From: Rhodobacteraceae bacterium NBU2976
Lineage (GTDB): Bacteria > Pseudomonadota > Alphaproteobacteria > Rhodobacterales > Rhodobacteraceae
Length of the DNA stretch: 64,000 nt
Assembly (NCBI GenBank): GCA_023630215.1
Contig: JALPRQ010000001.1
Location: 1,736,001-1,800,000 of the forward strand
Direction: 5' to 3'
A model generated the notes under the pieces. That model worked only from the letters and a program-made list of their open reading frames with translations. It was not told the DNA's origin and searched no databases. Below are positions 45,803-55,600 of this stretch, one piece after another; the first letter of the stretch is position 1; each line of letters starts with the position of its first letter. The translations under genes were made by a program, and so were the position numbers.

Positions 45803-46878
45803 CAGGTTTCCTCGCTGGGTACGTCACGCCATATTGGCAGTAGAATTTCAAAGACGGTGCGCCCCGGCACCGAGTCACATTCAATAACCCCGCCATGATC
45901 GGCGATAATTTTCGAAACCAACGACAGACCCAATCCCGTTCCGGCAGATTTTGAGCTGACAAAAGGATCGAAAATGTCGTTTAGCAGGGTTTCGGGAACA
46001 CCGGTGCCATTGTCAGTAATCAGGATTTGCAACGGCAGACTTTCGGATTGTTGGCCCGGGATCTGCAAGCGCACACCGGGCCGATAGGCGGTCTTGATCG
46101 TGATCACACCACCGACCTGTGGGATGGCCTCGGCCGCATTTTTGAACAGGTTTTGAAAGACCTGCAACAATTGATCGAAATCGCCCGCGACATCGGGCAA
46201 GGACGGGTCATAATCTTCCTTGAAGCGCGCATGTGCCGCAAAACCGGCCTGTGCCGAGCGTTTGGCCTTGTCCAGAACATCGTGAATATTGACTGGTTCG
46301 CGGGGGGTTGGTCGCAGATCCCCGAATTGTTCGACACGCTCGACCAGCTTGCCGATACGTTTGATTTCGTCCTGAATCAGTTGCGTAAGTTCCTGATCCT
46401 CGGTGCTGGCATTCATCGCCAGCAACTGGGCGGCACCATTGATACCTGCTAAAGGATTGCGGATTTCATGCGCCAGCATTGACGCCATTCCGGTCACGGA
46501 ACGCGCCGCCGAACGATGAGTCAAGCTGCGATCCATTTTGTCCGCCAGACCGCGCGGGTGAAGCAGAAGCAGCACCTCGCCACCGGACATGTTAGAGGCG
46601 TGCAGATTGTTCAACCGAGGTGGGCGATCAACCCACGCCACCTCGACATCATGAAGCACCACAGACCCTTCTCCGCGCCGGGCCTGATTGACCACATCCT
46701 CGACGGCGCTTCCTTCACCCATAAAGGCTGGGAGGGGTTTGCCCAACATCTGCCTGACCGAGGTCGAGCCAAACGCCTCTCCGGCGCTGTTCACCGCAAG
46801 AATCGTGTTGCGACGATCGAACACAAACGCTGGATAAGGTATCGCCCCCCAGATGGCTTCGAAATCGACCTTGCTCAT
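45802..46878 (-). CDS. ntrB: Nitrogen regulation sensor kinase NtrB (NR(II))
   Basis: Soluble kinase/phosphatase controlled by PII proteins. N-terminal PAS ([25 protein letters not shown]), H-box ([20 protein letters not shown]), N-box ([11 protein letters not shown]), G1 (ITDNGTGVP) and G2 ([14 protein letters not shown]). The protein has 358 aa. Overlaps dusB by four bases and ntrC by one, so dusB-ntrB-ntrC are co-expressed. Confidence 0.96.
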   Translation of the reverse strand: MSKVDFEAIWGAIPYPAFVFDRRNTILAVNSAGEAFGSTSVRQMLGKPLPAFMGEGSAVEDVVNQARRGEGSVVLHDVEVAWVDRPPRLNNLHASNMSGGEVLLLLHPRGLADKMDRSLTHRSAARSVTGMASMLAHEIRNPLAGINGAAQLLAMNASTEDQELTQLIQDEIKRIGKLVERVEQFGDLRPTPREPVNIHDVLDKAKRSAQAGFAAHARFKEDYDPSLPDVAGDFDQLLQVFQNLFKNAAEAIPQVGGVITIKTAYRPGVRLQIPGQQSESLPLQILITDNGTGVPETLLNDIFDPFVSSKSAGTGLGLSLVSKIIADHGGVIECDSVPGRTVFEILLPIWRDVPSEET

Positions 46879-47852
46879 GCTGCCATGTCCATTATGTCCT
46901 GCCCAAATTCGGAAATGCGGGCGATCACCAGATCGGGATCAGGTTCACGTATGATTGCTGCGCGCAGCGAGGCGCCATCCGGCAATTGTTGGCAATAATT
47001 GTCCAAATGTTTGCGTGCGGATTTTCGTCCCAGCTCTGTCCCGTAAAATGTAAGCATGGCTTGATAATGCTCCACCATCAACAACGTGATATCGGCAGGT
47101 GTGGGCGTCTGATACGGCTTTCCCACCAATCCCGCGGCAATTTCGGCCAATAGCCAGGGCCGTCCCTGTGCCCCTCTTCCGACCATCACACCGTCGGCAC
47201 CAGACAAATCCAGCGCACGTCGGGCACTTCTTACATCAACGATGTCCCCGTTTACGATAACAGGGATCGACACGTTGGCCTTGACCTCACCAACCGCCTG
47301 CCAATCCGCATGCCCTTTGTAAAACTGGCACCGTGTGCGACCGTGGACGGTGACCATTTTGATCCCAGCCTCTTCGGCACGCCGCGCAATCTGTGGTGCA
47401 TTTTGGGTGTCATCGTCCCAACCAAGTCGCATTTTTAACGTGACCGGAATATCAACAGCCTTCACAACCGCTTCGATCAGTCGCAAAGCGTGATCCGGAT
47501 CACGCATTAATGCTGAGCCGGAATAACCATTCGTCACTTTCTTGGCCGGACAGCCCATATTTATGTCAATCAGCTTGGCCCCCTGATCCGCACACAAGCG
47601 GGCACATTGCGCCATCCAGATTTCGTCGCGACCGGCAATCTGCACGGCCGTCCGCGCCTCACCCAATCCCAGCTCGGCTTTCTGACGCGTCGATGGACGA
47701 GCCTGCACCATTTCCTGGGACGCGATCATTTCGGATACAACTAAACCTGCCCCGAAGCGCTGTACGATTTCTCGCATTGGCAAATCGGTGATTCCGGCCA
47801 TCGGCGCAAGAAAGACCGGCGGGTCAAAGCTTAAATTTCCGACACTAATCAA
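46875..47852 (-). CDS. dusB: tRNA-dihydrouridine synthase DusB (NifR3)
   Basis: FMN enzyme that reduces uridine to dihydrouridine in tRNA. FLAPMAGITDLPMR, the GLVVSEM block, DINMGCPAKKV with the active Cys, TLKMRLGWDD, TVHGRTRCQFYKG and VNGDI are present. The start is TTG 47852 (family N-terminus ISVGNLSFDPPVFLAPMAG, 325 aa; an ATAGG precedes it); upstream codons of the longer frame do not fit. First gene of the nifR3-ntrBC operon, divergent from ispDF across 125 bases that contain the palindrome GTTCA-N6-TGAAC (47931-47946). Confidence 0.95.
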   Translation of the reverse strand: MISVGNLSFDPPVFLAPMAGITDLPMREIVQRFGAGLVVSEMIASQEMVQARPSTRQKAELGLGEARTAVQIAGRDEIWMAQCARLCADQGAKLIDINMGCPAKKVTNGYSGSALMRDPDHALRLIEAVVKAVDIPVTLKMRLGWDDDTQNAPQIARRAEEAGIKMVTVHGRTRCQFYKGHADWQAVGEVKANVSIPVIVNGDIVDVRSARRALDLSGADGVMVGRGAQGRPWLLAEIAAGLVGKPYQTPTPADITLLMVEHYQAMLTFYGTELGRKSARKHLDNYCQQLPDGASLRAAIIREPDPDLVIARISEFGQDIMDMAA

Positions 47853-47977
47853 AATTTGCCTATTCCTTGTGCACGACCACCACTCTTTACCCCATGCACA
47901 AATGCTCGGCAATGCGATTTTAAACCCCCTGTTCAAAATTGTGAACATTCGCTATGCACTCGACCAAAGAGGTGATG

Positions 47978-49096
47978 ATGAAAATAGCAGGCTTAATCGT
48001 CGCTGCCGGACAAGGGGTTCGGGCCGGGGGCGAGGTTCCAAAGCAATACCAGACATTAGCCGGAAGAAGCGTTCTGGGTCACGCAATTCTGGCATTGCAC
48101 CCCTATGTGGATCAATTGCGCATCGTCATTGCCGCTGATCATCAGGCTTATTACGATCAGGCAACCGCCGGCTTGCGTCTTCTGCCGCCAGTCATTGGCG
48201 GCGAAACGCGGAACGCGTCGGTGTTGGCCGGGCTTCGCGCTTTGACCGATGACGCGCCCGATATCGTGCTGATCCACGATGCTGCCCGCCCCTTTGTCAG
48301 TTCACGTATTCTGATCGACCTGATCGAAGCAATGACCAAAGCCGAGGGCGCATATCCCGGAATCCCGGTTGTTGACGCTTTGTGGCGAGATGCACAGACC
48401 GTTGATCGCGAAGGGCTGATCCGTGCGCAGACCCCTCAGGCGTTTCGCTTTCCCGACATACTTGCCGCCCATCTTGGTCATTCTGGCCCGGCAAATGACG
48501 ATGTCGAGGTCGCGGTCAAGGCCGGGTTGTCCGTCACCCGAATTGAGGGGTCCGAAGACAATTTCAAGCTGACCACATCGCAGGATTTTGTCCGCGCAGA
48601 GCGCCAGATCACGCGTCCCGACATTCGAACCGGTATCGGATATGATGTACACGCCTTTGGTGATGGGGATCATGTCATTCTGTGCGGTGTCTCGATCCCC
48701 CATGTTCGCGCCCTAAAGGGGCATTCAGATGCCGATGTCGCCATGCATGCGATCACGGACGCTATTTTCGGCGCTTTGGCCGAAGGAGATATCGGTCAAT
48801 GGTTTCCGCCCAGCGATCTGCAATGGAAAGGGGCTGCATCCGACATTTTTCTTCGCAAAGCAGTTGAAAGATGTTCCACGCGTGGGTTTATGATCAACCA
48901 TATCGATTGTACGATCATCTGCGAACGCCCAAAAATCGGTCCTTATGCCACGGCGATGCGGGCAAATATCGCGAAAATCACCAACGTCGCTGAAGATCGC
49001 ATTTCCGTTAAGGCCACCACCTCGGAACAACTGGGATTTACCGGGCGCGAAGAAGGTATCGCTGCAACCGCAACCGCAACTTTGATAGAAATATGA
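47978..49096 (+). CDS. ispDF: Bifunctional MEP cytidylyltransferase / MEcPP synthase IspDF
   Basis: Fused enzyme for steps 3 and 5 of the MEP isoprenoid pathway, common in alphaproteobacteria. IspD part about 1-215 (LIVAAGQGVRAGGEVPKQYQ, IHDAARPF); IspF part from about 217 (TGIGYDVHAFGDGDH, KGHSDADVAMHAITDAIFG, KATTSEQLGFTGREEGI). 372 aa from ATG 47978, preceded by AAGAGG; ATG 47975 just before it is possible. pgpA overlaps its end by four bases. Confidence 0.96.
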   Translation: MKIAGLIVAAGQGVRAGGEVPKQYQTLAGRSVLGHAILALHPYVDQLRIVIAADHQAYYDQATAGLRLLPPVIGGETRNASVLAGLRALTDDAPDIVLIHDAARPFVSSRILIDLIEAMTKAEGAYPGIPVVDALWRDAQTVDREGLIRAQTPQAFRFPDILAAHLGHSGPANDDVEVAVKAGLSVTRIEGSEDNFKLTTSQDFVRAERQITRPDIRTGIGYDVHAFGDGDHVILCGVSIPHVRALKGHSDADVAMHAITDAIFGALAEGDIGQWFPPSDLQWKGAASDIFLRKAVERCSTRGFMINHIDCTIICERPKIGPYATAMRANIAKITNVAEDRISVKATTSEQLGFTGREEGIAATATATLIEI

Positions 49097-49584
49097 TACG
49101 ACTGATCACTTCATTTTTCGGCGCAGGTTTGCTGCCCAAAGCCCCTGGCACATGGGGGTCGTTGGCTGCCATCCCAGCGGCCTGGATCATCCACGGGCTT
49201 GGCGGTCCAATTGCACTGGCGATTGCCGCGCTGCTGGCTTTTTTTCTAGGTTGGTGGGCAACCATGCGATTTACCGACGGCACGGAGGATCACGACCCCG
49301 GTGAAATCGTCATTGACGAGGTTGTGGGTATGTTCATCACATTATTTCCCTTGTCCGCAGGGATGTATGCGGTGGGCGCGGATCCATGGGTTTTCCCCTA
49401 TCCGGGTTGGGTTCTCGGCTTTATCGCCTTTCGCGTCTTCGATATCTGGAAACCTTTCCCGGTCAGTTGGGCCGATAATCTACACACGCCGCTTGGCGTA
49501 ATGCTAGACGATGTCTTCGCAGGGTTTATCGCTGGGGGGTGTGTCATCGCGATCGCGCTTGTCGCTCATATGGTGATCATGTGA
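49093..49584 (+). CDS. pgpA: Phosphatidylglycerophosphatase A
   Basis: Membrane enzyme that dephosphorylates phosphatidylglycerophosphate to phosphatidylglycerol. LLPKAPGTWGSLAAIPAAW and the acidic IVIDEVVGMF motif define the family; about four hydrophobic helices in 163 aa. ATG overlaps the ispDF stop by four bases (ATGA) and its stop overlaps cinA by four bases, making a tight ispDF-pgpA-cinA operon. Confidence 0.93.
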   Translation: MIRLITSFFGAGLLPKAPGTWGSLAAIPAAWIIHGLGGPIALAIAALLAFFLGWWATMRFTDGTEDHDPGEIVIDEVVGMFITLFPLSAGMYAVGADPWVFPYPGWVLGFIAFRVFDIWKPFPVSWADNLHTPLGVMLDDVFAGFIAGGCVIAIALVAHMVIM

Positions 49585-50060
49585 ACGGCGTTTTGTCTGC
49601 ACAGGTGCTTGATGCCGCGAAGGCAAAAGGCTGGATGATCGCCACGGCTGAAAGCTGCACGGGGGGAATGATTTCAGCCGCCCTAACCGATATTCCCGGC
49701 TCCTCCGCTGTCGTGGACCGTGGGTTTGTGACCTATTCCTATCCGGCGAAAACCGCGATGCTGGACGTGCCAGAAGCGATGCTTCGCGACCATGGCGCGG
49801 TGTCAGAACCGGTCGCCCGCCAAATGGCCGAAGGGGCGCTGGCCCATTCCAACGCAAATATCACTATCGCCGTGACCGGTGTCGCTGGCCCGGGCGCCGA
49901 TGGCACCAAACCCGAAGGCATGGTCTGGTTTGCGATTGCTACCGCCGATACCACGATATCGTGGGTTCAGGAGTTCGGCGCGATTGGTCGCCCACAGGTT
50001 CGTGACGCAACGGTCAAGGAAGCGTTAACACAGCTTCTTAGGATTATCACGGCGAACTGA
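49581..50060 (+). CDS. cinA: CinA C-terminal-domain family protein (NMN amidohydrolase-like)
   Basis: Stand-alone CinA C-terminal (PncC) domain: AESCTGGMISAALTDIPGSS, DRGFVTYSYPAK and VTGVAGPGADGTKPEGMVW. This domain deamidates nicotinamide mononucleotide in the pyridine-nucleotide cycle; the N-terminal competence domain of full CinA is absent. 159 aa from the GTG at 49581, overlapping pgpA by four bases (GTGA); an upstream in-frame start would lie deep in pgpA. Confidence 0.9.
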   Translation: MNGVLSAQVLDAAKAKGWMIATAESCTGGMISAALTDIPGSSAVVDRGFVTYSYPAKTAMLDVPEAMLRDHGAVSEPVARQMAEGALAHSNANITIAVTGVAGPGADGTKPEGMVWFAIATADTTISWVQEFGAIGRPQVRDATVKEALTQLLRIITAN

Positions 50061-50122
50061 CGCGCCATTTGCACGCTTTTACAGCGTATTGCGCTTTTTT
50101 TGCACATAATTTACGCAGTATT
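50061..50122 (+). promoter_or_regulatory. Direct repeats upstream of amtB (possible NtrC sites)
   Basis: TTTGCACGC..TTTACAGCGTATT (50068-50090) and TTTGCACATAATTTACGCAGTATT type sequence (50099-50122) are two similar direct copies about 31 bases apart, on one helix face. Position upstream of amtB and the TGCAC core suggest nitrogen control. A weak hairpin plus T-run (to 50101) lies in the first copy and may end the cinA transcript. No sigma-54 (-24/-12) element was found in the rest of the gap up to 50229. Confidence 0.4.
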
Positions 50123-50229
50123 TGGTATACCAGCAAAAATGACACCTTTATTCTTGCCCTGACACTCCTTCCCCTTAAAACCGCCGCCAATGCGCCAAAA
50201 GGCGCAAGCCATATAGAGGGAGAGAAAAT

Positions 50230-51408
50230 ATGGTTGGTGCGGATACCGCATGGATCATCGTCGCAACGGCGCTGGTCCTTTTCATGACACTTCCGGGACT
50301 GGCAATGTTTTACGGTGGGCTCGTGCGCTCGCGAAACGTGCTGTCGGTGTTTATGCAGACGATCTCTATCGCCTGCCTTATGTCTATTCTGTGGCTGGCC
50401 GTCGGCTATTCCATCGCCTTTGGGGCCGAGGGTGGAGTTTGGGGTGGCCTCGACAAGGCGTTCTTGTCGGGCATTGATGCGGATACCGTGTCGGGCACAA
50501 TCCCCGAGGTCCTGTTCTTTGCCTTCCAAATGACCTTTGCGATCATCACCCCTGCCCTGATCGTCGGCGCCTATGTGGAGCGGATCAGCTATGGGTTCGT
50601 GTTGGTCTTCTCGGCGGTCTGGATGCTGCTGATCTATGCGCCTGTCGCACATTGGATTTGGGGTGGCGGTATTTTAGCTGATGGTGGCATTTTGGGCGAG
50701 GTTGGGGCCAAAGATTTCGCCGGCGGTATCGTCGTTCACGAAACCGCAGGTCTGGCGGCGCTGGTCATTGCGTTCTTCCTTGGTGGGCGCAAAGACAAAT
50801 CCAAGCCACCGCATAATCCCGGCATGGTGATGATCGGCGCATCGATGCTGTGGGTTGGCTGGTTTGGCTTTAACGCCGGTTCGCAACTGGCCGCTGACGG
50901 AGGCGCTGCGATGGCGCTGGTTGTTACGCATATCTCCGCCGCAACCGCATCGCTAAGCTGGGCGCTATGGGAGCGGTTCCGCCATGGCAAAGCGTCGATG
51001 GTCGGGTTGGTGACCGGTACGATTGCTGGCCTTGCCTCCATCACCCCGGCCTCGGGGTTTGTTGGTCCGGTCGAAGCGCTTATCATCGGTGCCGTCGCGG
51101 GTGTTCTGACGCAGGAAGCCTGCCGCTTTGTCAAAGGGATGTTGAAAATTGACGACACGCTGGATGTGTTCGCGGTCCACGGTGTCGGCGGCATTTTCGG
51201 TACGATCATGATCGCCGTCTTTGGCGCGGGTGCCTGGGGTGCGCAGCTGGGCGCGCTGGTGATTGTGGGACTGTACACAATCGTCGGGACAGCGTTGATT
51301 GTTGTTATTCTGAAGGCACTTATGCCGATGCGCGTGGATCTTGAGAAAGAAACAACCGGTCTTGACCTGTCCGCCCATGGCGAGCGGGCTTACGACATCA
51401 CGTCGTGA
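50230..51408 (+). CDS. amtB: Ammonium transporter
   Basis: Trimeric Amt/Rh channel for ammonium uptake, eleven transmembrane helices, 392 aa. Conserved FYGGLVRSRNVLSVFMQ, GGIVVHETAGLAALV (first pore His) and FAVHGVGGIFGTIM (second pore His). A GAGGGAGAG site lies about six bases before ATG. No glnK is adjacent, unlike the usual glnK-amtB pair, so PII control must come from an unlinked gene. No amt signal peptide extension is present at the N-terminus. Confidence 0.95.
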   Translation: MVGADTAWIIVATALVLFMTLPGLAMFYGGLVRSRNVLSVFMQTISIACLMSILWLAVGYSIAFGAEGGVWGGLDKAFLSGIDADTVSGTIPEVLFFAFQMTFAIITPALIVGAYVERISYGFVLVFSAVWMLLIYAPVAHWIWGGGILADGGILGEVGAKDFAGGIVVHETAGLAALVIAFFLGGRKDKSKPPHNPGMVMIGASMLWVGWFGFNAGSQLAADGGAAMALVVTHISAATASLSWALWERFRHGKASMVGLVTGTIAGLASITPASGFVGPVEALIIGAVAGVLTQEACRFVKGMLKIDDTLDVFAVHGVGGIFGTIMIAVFGAGAWGAQLGALVIVGLYTIVGTALIVVILKALMPMRVDLEKETTGLDLSAHGERAYDITS

Positions 51409-51415
51409 TTATCCT

Positions 51416-51439
51416 GCCCGGCGGCCTTGGTCGCCGGGC
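51416..51439. terminator. Hairpin between convergent amtB and RatA-like genes
   Basis: GCCCGGCG (51416-51423) pairs perfectly with CGCCGGGC (51432-51439) over an 8-base loop. It sits exactly between two converging genes and reaches the RatA stop, so it may serve both strands, but neither side has a proper T-run; Rho-independent function is uncertain. Confidence 0.55.
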
Positions 51440-51885
51440 TATCCGTAAAGGTCCTTGGCACGCGCTTCAAACGCCCGCACAATCCGCTCCATAGCTTCGG
51501 TAAACACCACGCCGATCAGCTTTTGCAGGACGAAGGACCGGAATTCGAAATCCACGAAGAAATCCACCTCGCAGGACTCCTCATCAACGGGCGTAAAGGT
51601 CCAATGGTTGTTGAGATATTTGAATGGCCCGTTCAGGTAGGCAACGTCGATCTGATGGACATCAGGACGCAATGTCACTCGGCTGCCGAATTTCTCGCGA
51701 AACACCTTGAAGGACACAACCAAGTCGGCGTCCACCACCTCTTGATCCGCTTCCACCTGCCGCCTCGTGATCCGCGCGGCCGCAATCCATGGGAGAAATT
51801 CCTCGTAGGCTTCAATATCTGCAATCAAATCATACATTTGGCCCGCACTGTAGGGCATCACACGTTTTTCACTATGCGTTGGCAT
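51439..51885 (-). CDS. RatA/Coq10-like SRPBCC (START domain) protein
   Basis: Ligand-binding START-type fold of 148 aa: YSAGQMYDLIADIEAYEEFLPW at the start, then YLNGPFKYLNNHWTF, CEVDFFVDFEFRSFVLQ and a C-terminal helix FTEAMERIVRAFEARAKDLYG. Relatives are Coq10 (ubiquinone carrier/chaperone for respiration) and E. coli RatA. In alphaproteobacteria the Coq10 role is more plausible; the name RatA should not be taken to mean a toxin. Confidence 0.85.
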   Translation of the reverse strand: MPTHSEKRVMPYSAGQMYDLIADIEAYEEFLPWIAAARITRRQVEADQEVVDADLVVSFKVFREKFGSRVTLRPDVHQIDVAYLNGPFKYLNNHWTFTPVDEESCEVDFFVDFEFRSFVLQKLIGVVFTEAMERIVRAFEARAKDLYG

Positions 51886-51951
51886 ACGGGGTGGCTTTCG
51901 TCCTGTTTTCTTGGCAACCTATAGGGCGACAGGAGTCGGAAGGGCAAGGGT

Positions 51952-52494
51952 ATGGAGCACAATAATTACGTGATTGATCAGATGATCTCGGCCAAATCCA
52001 TTGCGGCGCGGGTGGAGGCGCTGGCGCACGAGATATCCGACTATTTCAAAGGCACGGACAAATTGGTGGTGGTCGGGCTACTGCGCGGATCCTTTGTTTT
52101 TATCGCTGATCTGGCCCGCGAATTGGACCTGCCCGTCGAGATCGATTTCATGGAGACCTCGTCCTATGGTAATGCGATGGAAAGTAGCAAAGAAGTACGT
52201 ATTTTGAAGGACATACGAGGTGAAATTGAAGGGCGCGACGTGTTGGTGGTCGAGGATATCGTGGATACGGGACACACACTGAAACACGTGATCGACATAT
52301 TGAAAACGCGCCATCCCAAGCGGCTGAAAATCTGTGCGTTACTGGATAAACCCTCTCGCCGGGAGGTCGACATTACGGCCGATTGGATCGGGTTCGAAAT
52401 CCCGGACAAGTTCGTCGTGGGCTATGGAATTGATTATGCACAGCGAAACCGGAATCTGGATCATATCGGGTCAGTACGGTTCGTGGAGGAGTAG
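51952..52494 (+). CDS. hpt: Hypoxanthine phosphoribosyltransferase
   Basis: Purine salvage enzyme converting hypoxanthine (or guanine) and PRPP to IMP (or GMP). Type I PRT fold: [17 protein letters not shown], the PRPP loop [14 protein letters not shown] and the flexible METSSYGN segment; 180 aa. Shine-Dalgarno is weak (AAGGGT). It stands alone between RatA-like and mfd genes. Confidence 0.93.
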   Translation: MEHNNYVIDQMISAKSIAARVEALAHEISDYFKGTDKLVVVGLLRGSFVFIADLARELDLPVEIDFMETSSYGNAMESSKEVRILKDIRGEIEGRDVLVVEDIVDTGHTLKHVIDILKTRHPKRLKICALLDKPSRREVDITADWIGFEIPDKFVVGYGIDYAQRNRNLDHIGSVRFVEE

Positions 52495-52504
52495 GCGCAA
52501 AGGG

Positions 52505-52607
52505 CGTTAACCTTTCGCCGTTAACCCACAAAGTCCCTATGCAGAAACTATGCAGCTTTTATGCAGCAACCATACATATTTGAAATGTTAATTTTGAAAG
52601 GTTAACG
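52505..52607. repeat. Phased ATGCAG direct repeats inside a 12-bp inverted repeat, hpt-mfd gap
   Basis: Three ATGCAG hexamers at 52539, 52550 and 52561 are spaced exactly 11 bases apart. They are flanked by CGTTAACCTTTC (52505-52516) and its exact reverse complement GAAAGGTTAACG (52596-52607); another GTTAAC lies at 52520-52525. The 151-base gap holds no gene. It is the downstream region of both convergent genes, so it is not an obvious promoter for either. Confidence 0.7.
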
Positions 52608-52645
52608 GGCGTAATTTGTGGCGCCCGGACTTTTGACGGTGTTCA

Positions 52646-55600
52646 TTACCCCTTGGCGAGCGCTGCCAGATCGGAGGCAATCGCATACGCGCCCTTCACC
52701 TTGTCCGATGTTTTCGCCCAATCGCGGCGCACGACGATCTTGTTGTCCTTCACCTTTGCCTGCCCGCGCTGGTTCTGGATGAACGTCACCAAGCCCGCCG
52801 GATTGGCGAATTTGTTGTTGTGGAATGTCAACGTCGCCCCTTTTGGACCGCCATCCAGTTTGGCAATTCCGGCAGTTTTGCAGGCCGCTTTGATGCGAAC
52901 GATGTTGAGGAGCATGTTGACCTCTTTCGGCAATTTGCCAAAACGGTCGATCAGTTCGGCCGCAAAACCTTCGAGCTCCACCTTGCCCGAGAGCGCTGAC
53001 AATCGACGGTAGAGGCCGAGGCGCACATCGAGATCGGAGACATAATCGTCCGGGATCAACACCGGCACGCCAAGGTTGATCTGTGGGGCCCAGGTTTCGT
53101 CAGCATCGGTAAGCCCCTCCAGCTCCCCGGCTTTCATCTTGGCAATCGCTTCTTCGAGCATGTGTTGGTAAAGCTCGTAGCCCACTTCGCGGACATGGCC
53201 GGATTGTTCTTCGCCCACCAGATTGCCCGCACCCCGGATATCGAGGTCCTGAGAGGCCAGCGAGAAGCCTGCGCCAAGACTGTCGAGGGAACTGAGCACC
53301 CGCAGGCGTTTTTCCGCCCCGTCTGTCAGCACCTTGCGTGGCTGGGTTGTCATATAGGCGTAAGCGCGGATTTTGGAGCGGCCCACCCGGCCCCGGATCT
53401 GGTAAAGCTGCGCAAGGCCAAACATGTCAGCGCGATGCACGATCAGGGTGTTGGCGGCAGGGATATCCAGACCGCTTTCGACAATGGTGGTCGCCAGCAG
53501 CACATCATATTGGCCGTCGTAGAAGGCGTTCATCTTGTCGTCGAGCTGCCCGGCGGGCATTTGGCCATGGGCGGTCACGAATGTCACTTCTGGCACTTGT
53601 TCGCGCAAAAACTCTTCGATTTCGGTGAGGTCACTAATGCGCGGGACGACATAGAAGGACTGACCGCCGCGATAATGTTCGCGCAACAGCGCCTCTCGGA
53701 TGGTCACCGGGTCGAATTCGCTGACATAGGTGCGGATCGCGAGGCGGTCGACGGGCGGCGTGCCGATCAGGGACAGTTCGCGCACACCTGACAAGGCCAG
53801 TTGCAGCGTGCGCGGGATGGGCGTGGCGGTGAGGGTCAGGACATGGACGTCCGAGCGGAGTTCTTTGAGCCGTTCCTTGTGGGTGACGCCGAAATGCTGT
53901 TCCTCGTCAATCACCAAGAGGCCAAGATTGGCAAACCGGATGCCCTTCGCCAGAAGTGCGTGGGTGCCGATGACGATGTCAACCTCTCCCCTACCCAAGC
54001 CGTCGCGGGTCTTGTTCGCCTCGGCTGCGGGCACGAAGCGCGAGAGTTGCCGGACGGTGACGGGCAGGCCGCGGAAGCGGTCGGCGAAGGATTTGTAATG
54101 CTGGCGGGCGAGTAGCGTGGTGGGCGCGATGACGGCGACCTGCTGGCCGGACATGGCGGCGATGAAGGCGGCGCGCATGGCGACCTCGGTCTTGCCAAAA
54201 CCGACATCGCCGCAAATCAGGCGGTCCATGGGGATGCCCGACGACAGGTCGGTTAACACATCCTCGATCGCGTTCAGCTGGTCGTCGGTTTCCGCATAGG
54301 GGAAGCGAGCGCAGAATTCGTCCCACATCCCTTCGGGCGGGGTCATGATGGTGCCGGAGCGGAGCGCGCGTTCGGCGGCGAGGCGGATCAGCTTGTCGGC
54401 AATGTCGCGGATGCGTTCCTTGAGCTTGGCCTTTTTGGCCTGCCACGCGCCGCCGCCGAGCTTGTCGAGCAACCCAACCTCATGCCCATAACGGGACAGG
54501 AGTTCGATGTTTTCGACGGGCAGATACAGGCGGTCGCCGCCCGCATATTCCAGCGCGATGCATTCGTGCGGCGCGCCGGCGGCGGTGATGGTTTCCAGCC
54601 CTGTATAGCGCCCTACCCCGTGGTCGACATGGACGATCAGGTCGCCGGGGGAAAGAGATTGCGCTTCCTTCAGGTAGTTTTCGGCGCGGCGTGTCTTGCG
54701 GCCTGTGCGGATCAAGCGGTCGCCTAAGATGTCCTGTTCCGCGATGACGGTGAGGTCGGGGGTTTCGAATCCGGTATCGACACCCCAAACGGTCAGGAAC
54801 AAGCCGCCCTTGCCCTCGGGTATGTCGGCGAAGGTGGCGATTTCGCGAAAATCGGTGACGCCGCTGTCGTCCAACAAGGCTTCGAACCGCTCGCGCGAGC
54901 CTTCGGAATAACTGGCGAGGATCACGTGGGTGGATTTGCGGCGTGCGGCGATATGGTCAGCGAGCGCACCGAAGAGTGAGATTTCCTCTTGCTGTCTCTC
55001 GGACGCGAAGTTGCGGCCACGCCGTCCTCCGGCGTCGGTGCAGTTCGGGCCGGGTGGCTGAGGGAGCGGGGAGAATTGGCGGATCGGGCGGTTCGCGGTG
55101 GCAGATTCCCATGCGGCGTCGTCGAGATAGAGGAGGCCGGGGTCTATCGGCTTGTAGACGGTGGCGAGGTGCGATTTTTCCGACAGGGCTGCGGTGCGGT
55201 TCTGAAACTGGTCGTTGATCGAGTCCCACCGCGCCGCGCGGGCGGCGTCGACCTGATCGTCCAGCACAATGGGTGCGCCGGGGAGGTAATCGAAAAAGGT
55301 TTCGAGATGCTCGTGAAAGAAGGGCAGCCAATGCTCGGCGCCTTGGTGCTTGCGACCGTCTGAAATCGCCTCGTATAGCGGGTCGTCATTGCCGGCGGCG
55401 CCAAATGTGTGGCGGTATTCGCGGCGGAAACGCTGGATGGCATTGTCGTCGAGAATGACCTCGGACACGGGGGCCAGTTCGATGCGGGCGACTTTCGCCT
55501 TGGTCATCTGGGTTTCAATGTCGAAGGTCCGCGCACCGTCCAGAACGTCGCCGAACAGGTCGAGGCGCACCGGGTTGTCAGCCCCCGGCGGAAAAATGTC

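Noticed and set aside
50123-50229. Sigma-54 promoter before amtB
   Set aside because: No GG-N10-GC arrangement resembling TGGCAC-N5-TTGC was found.
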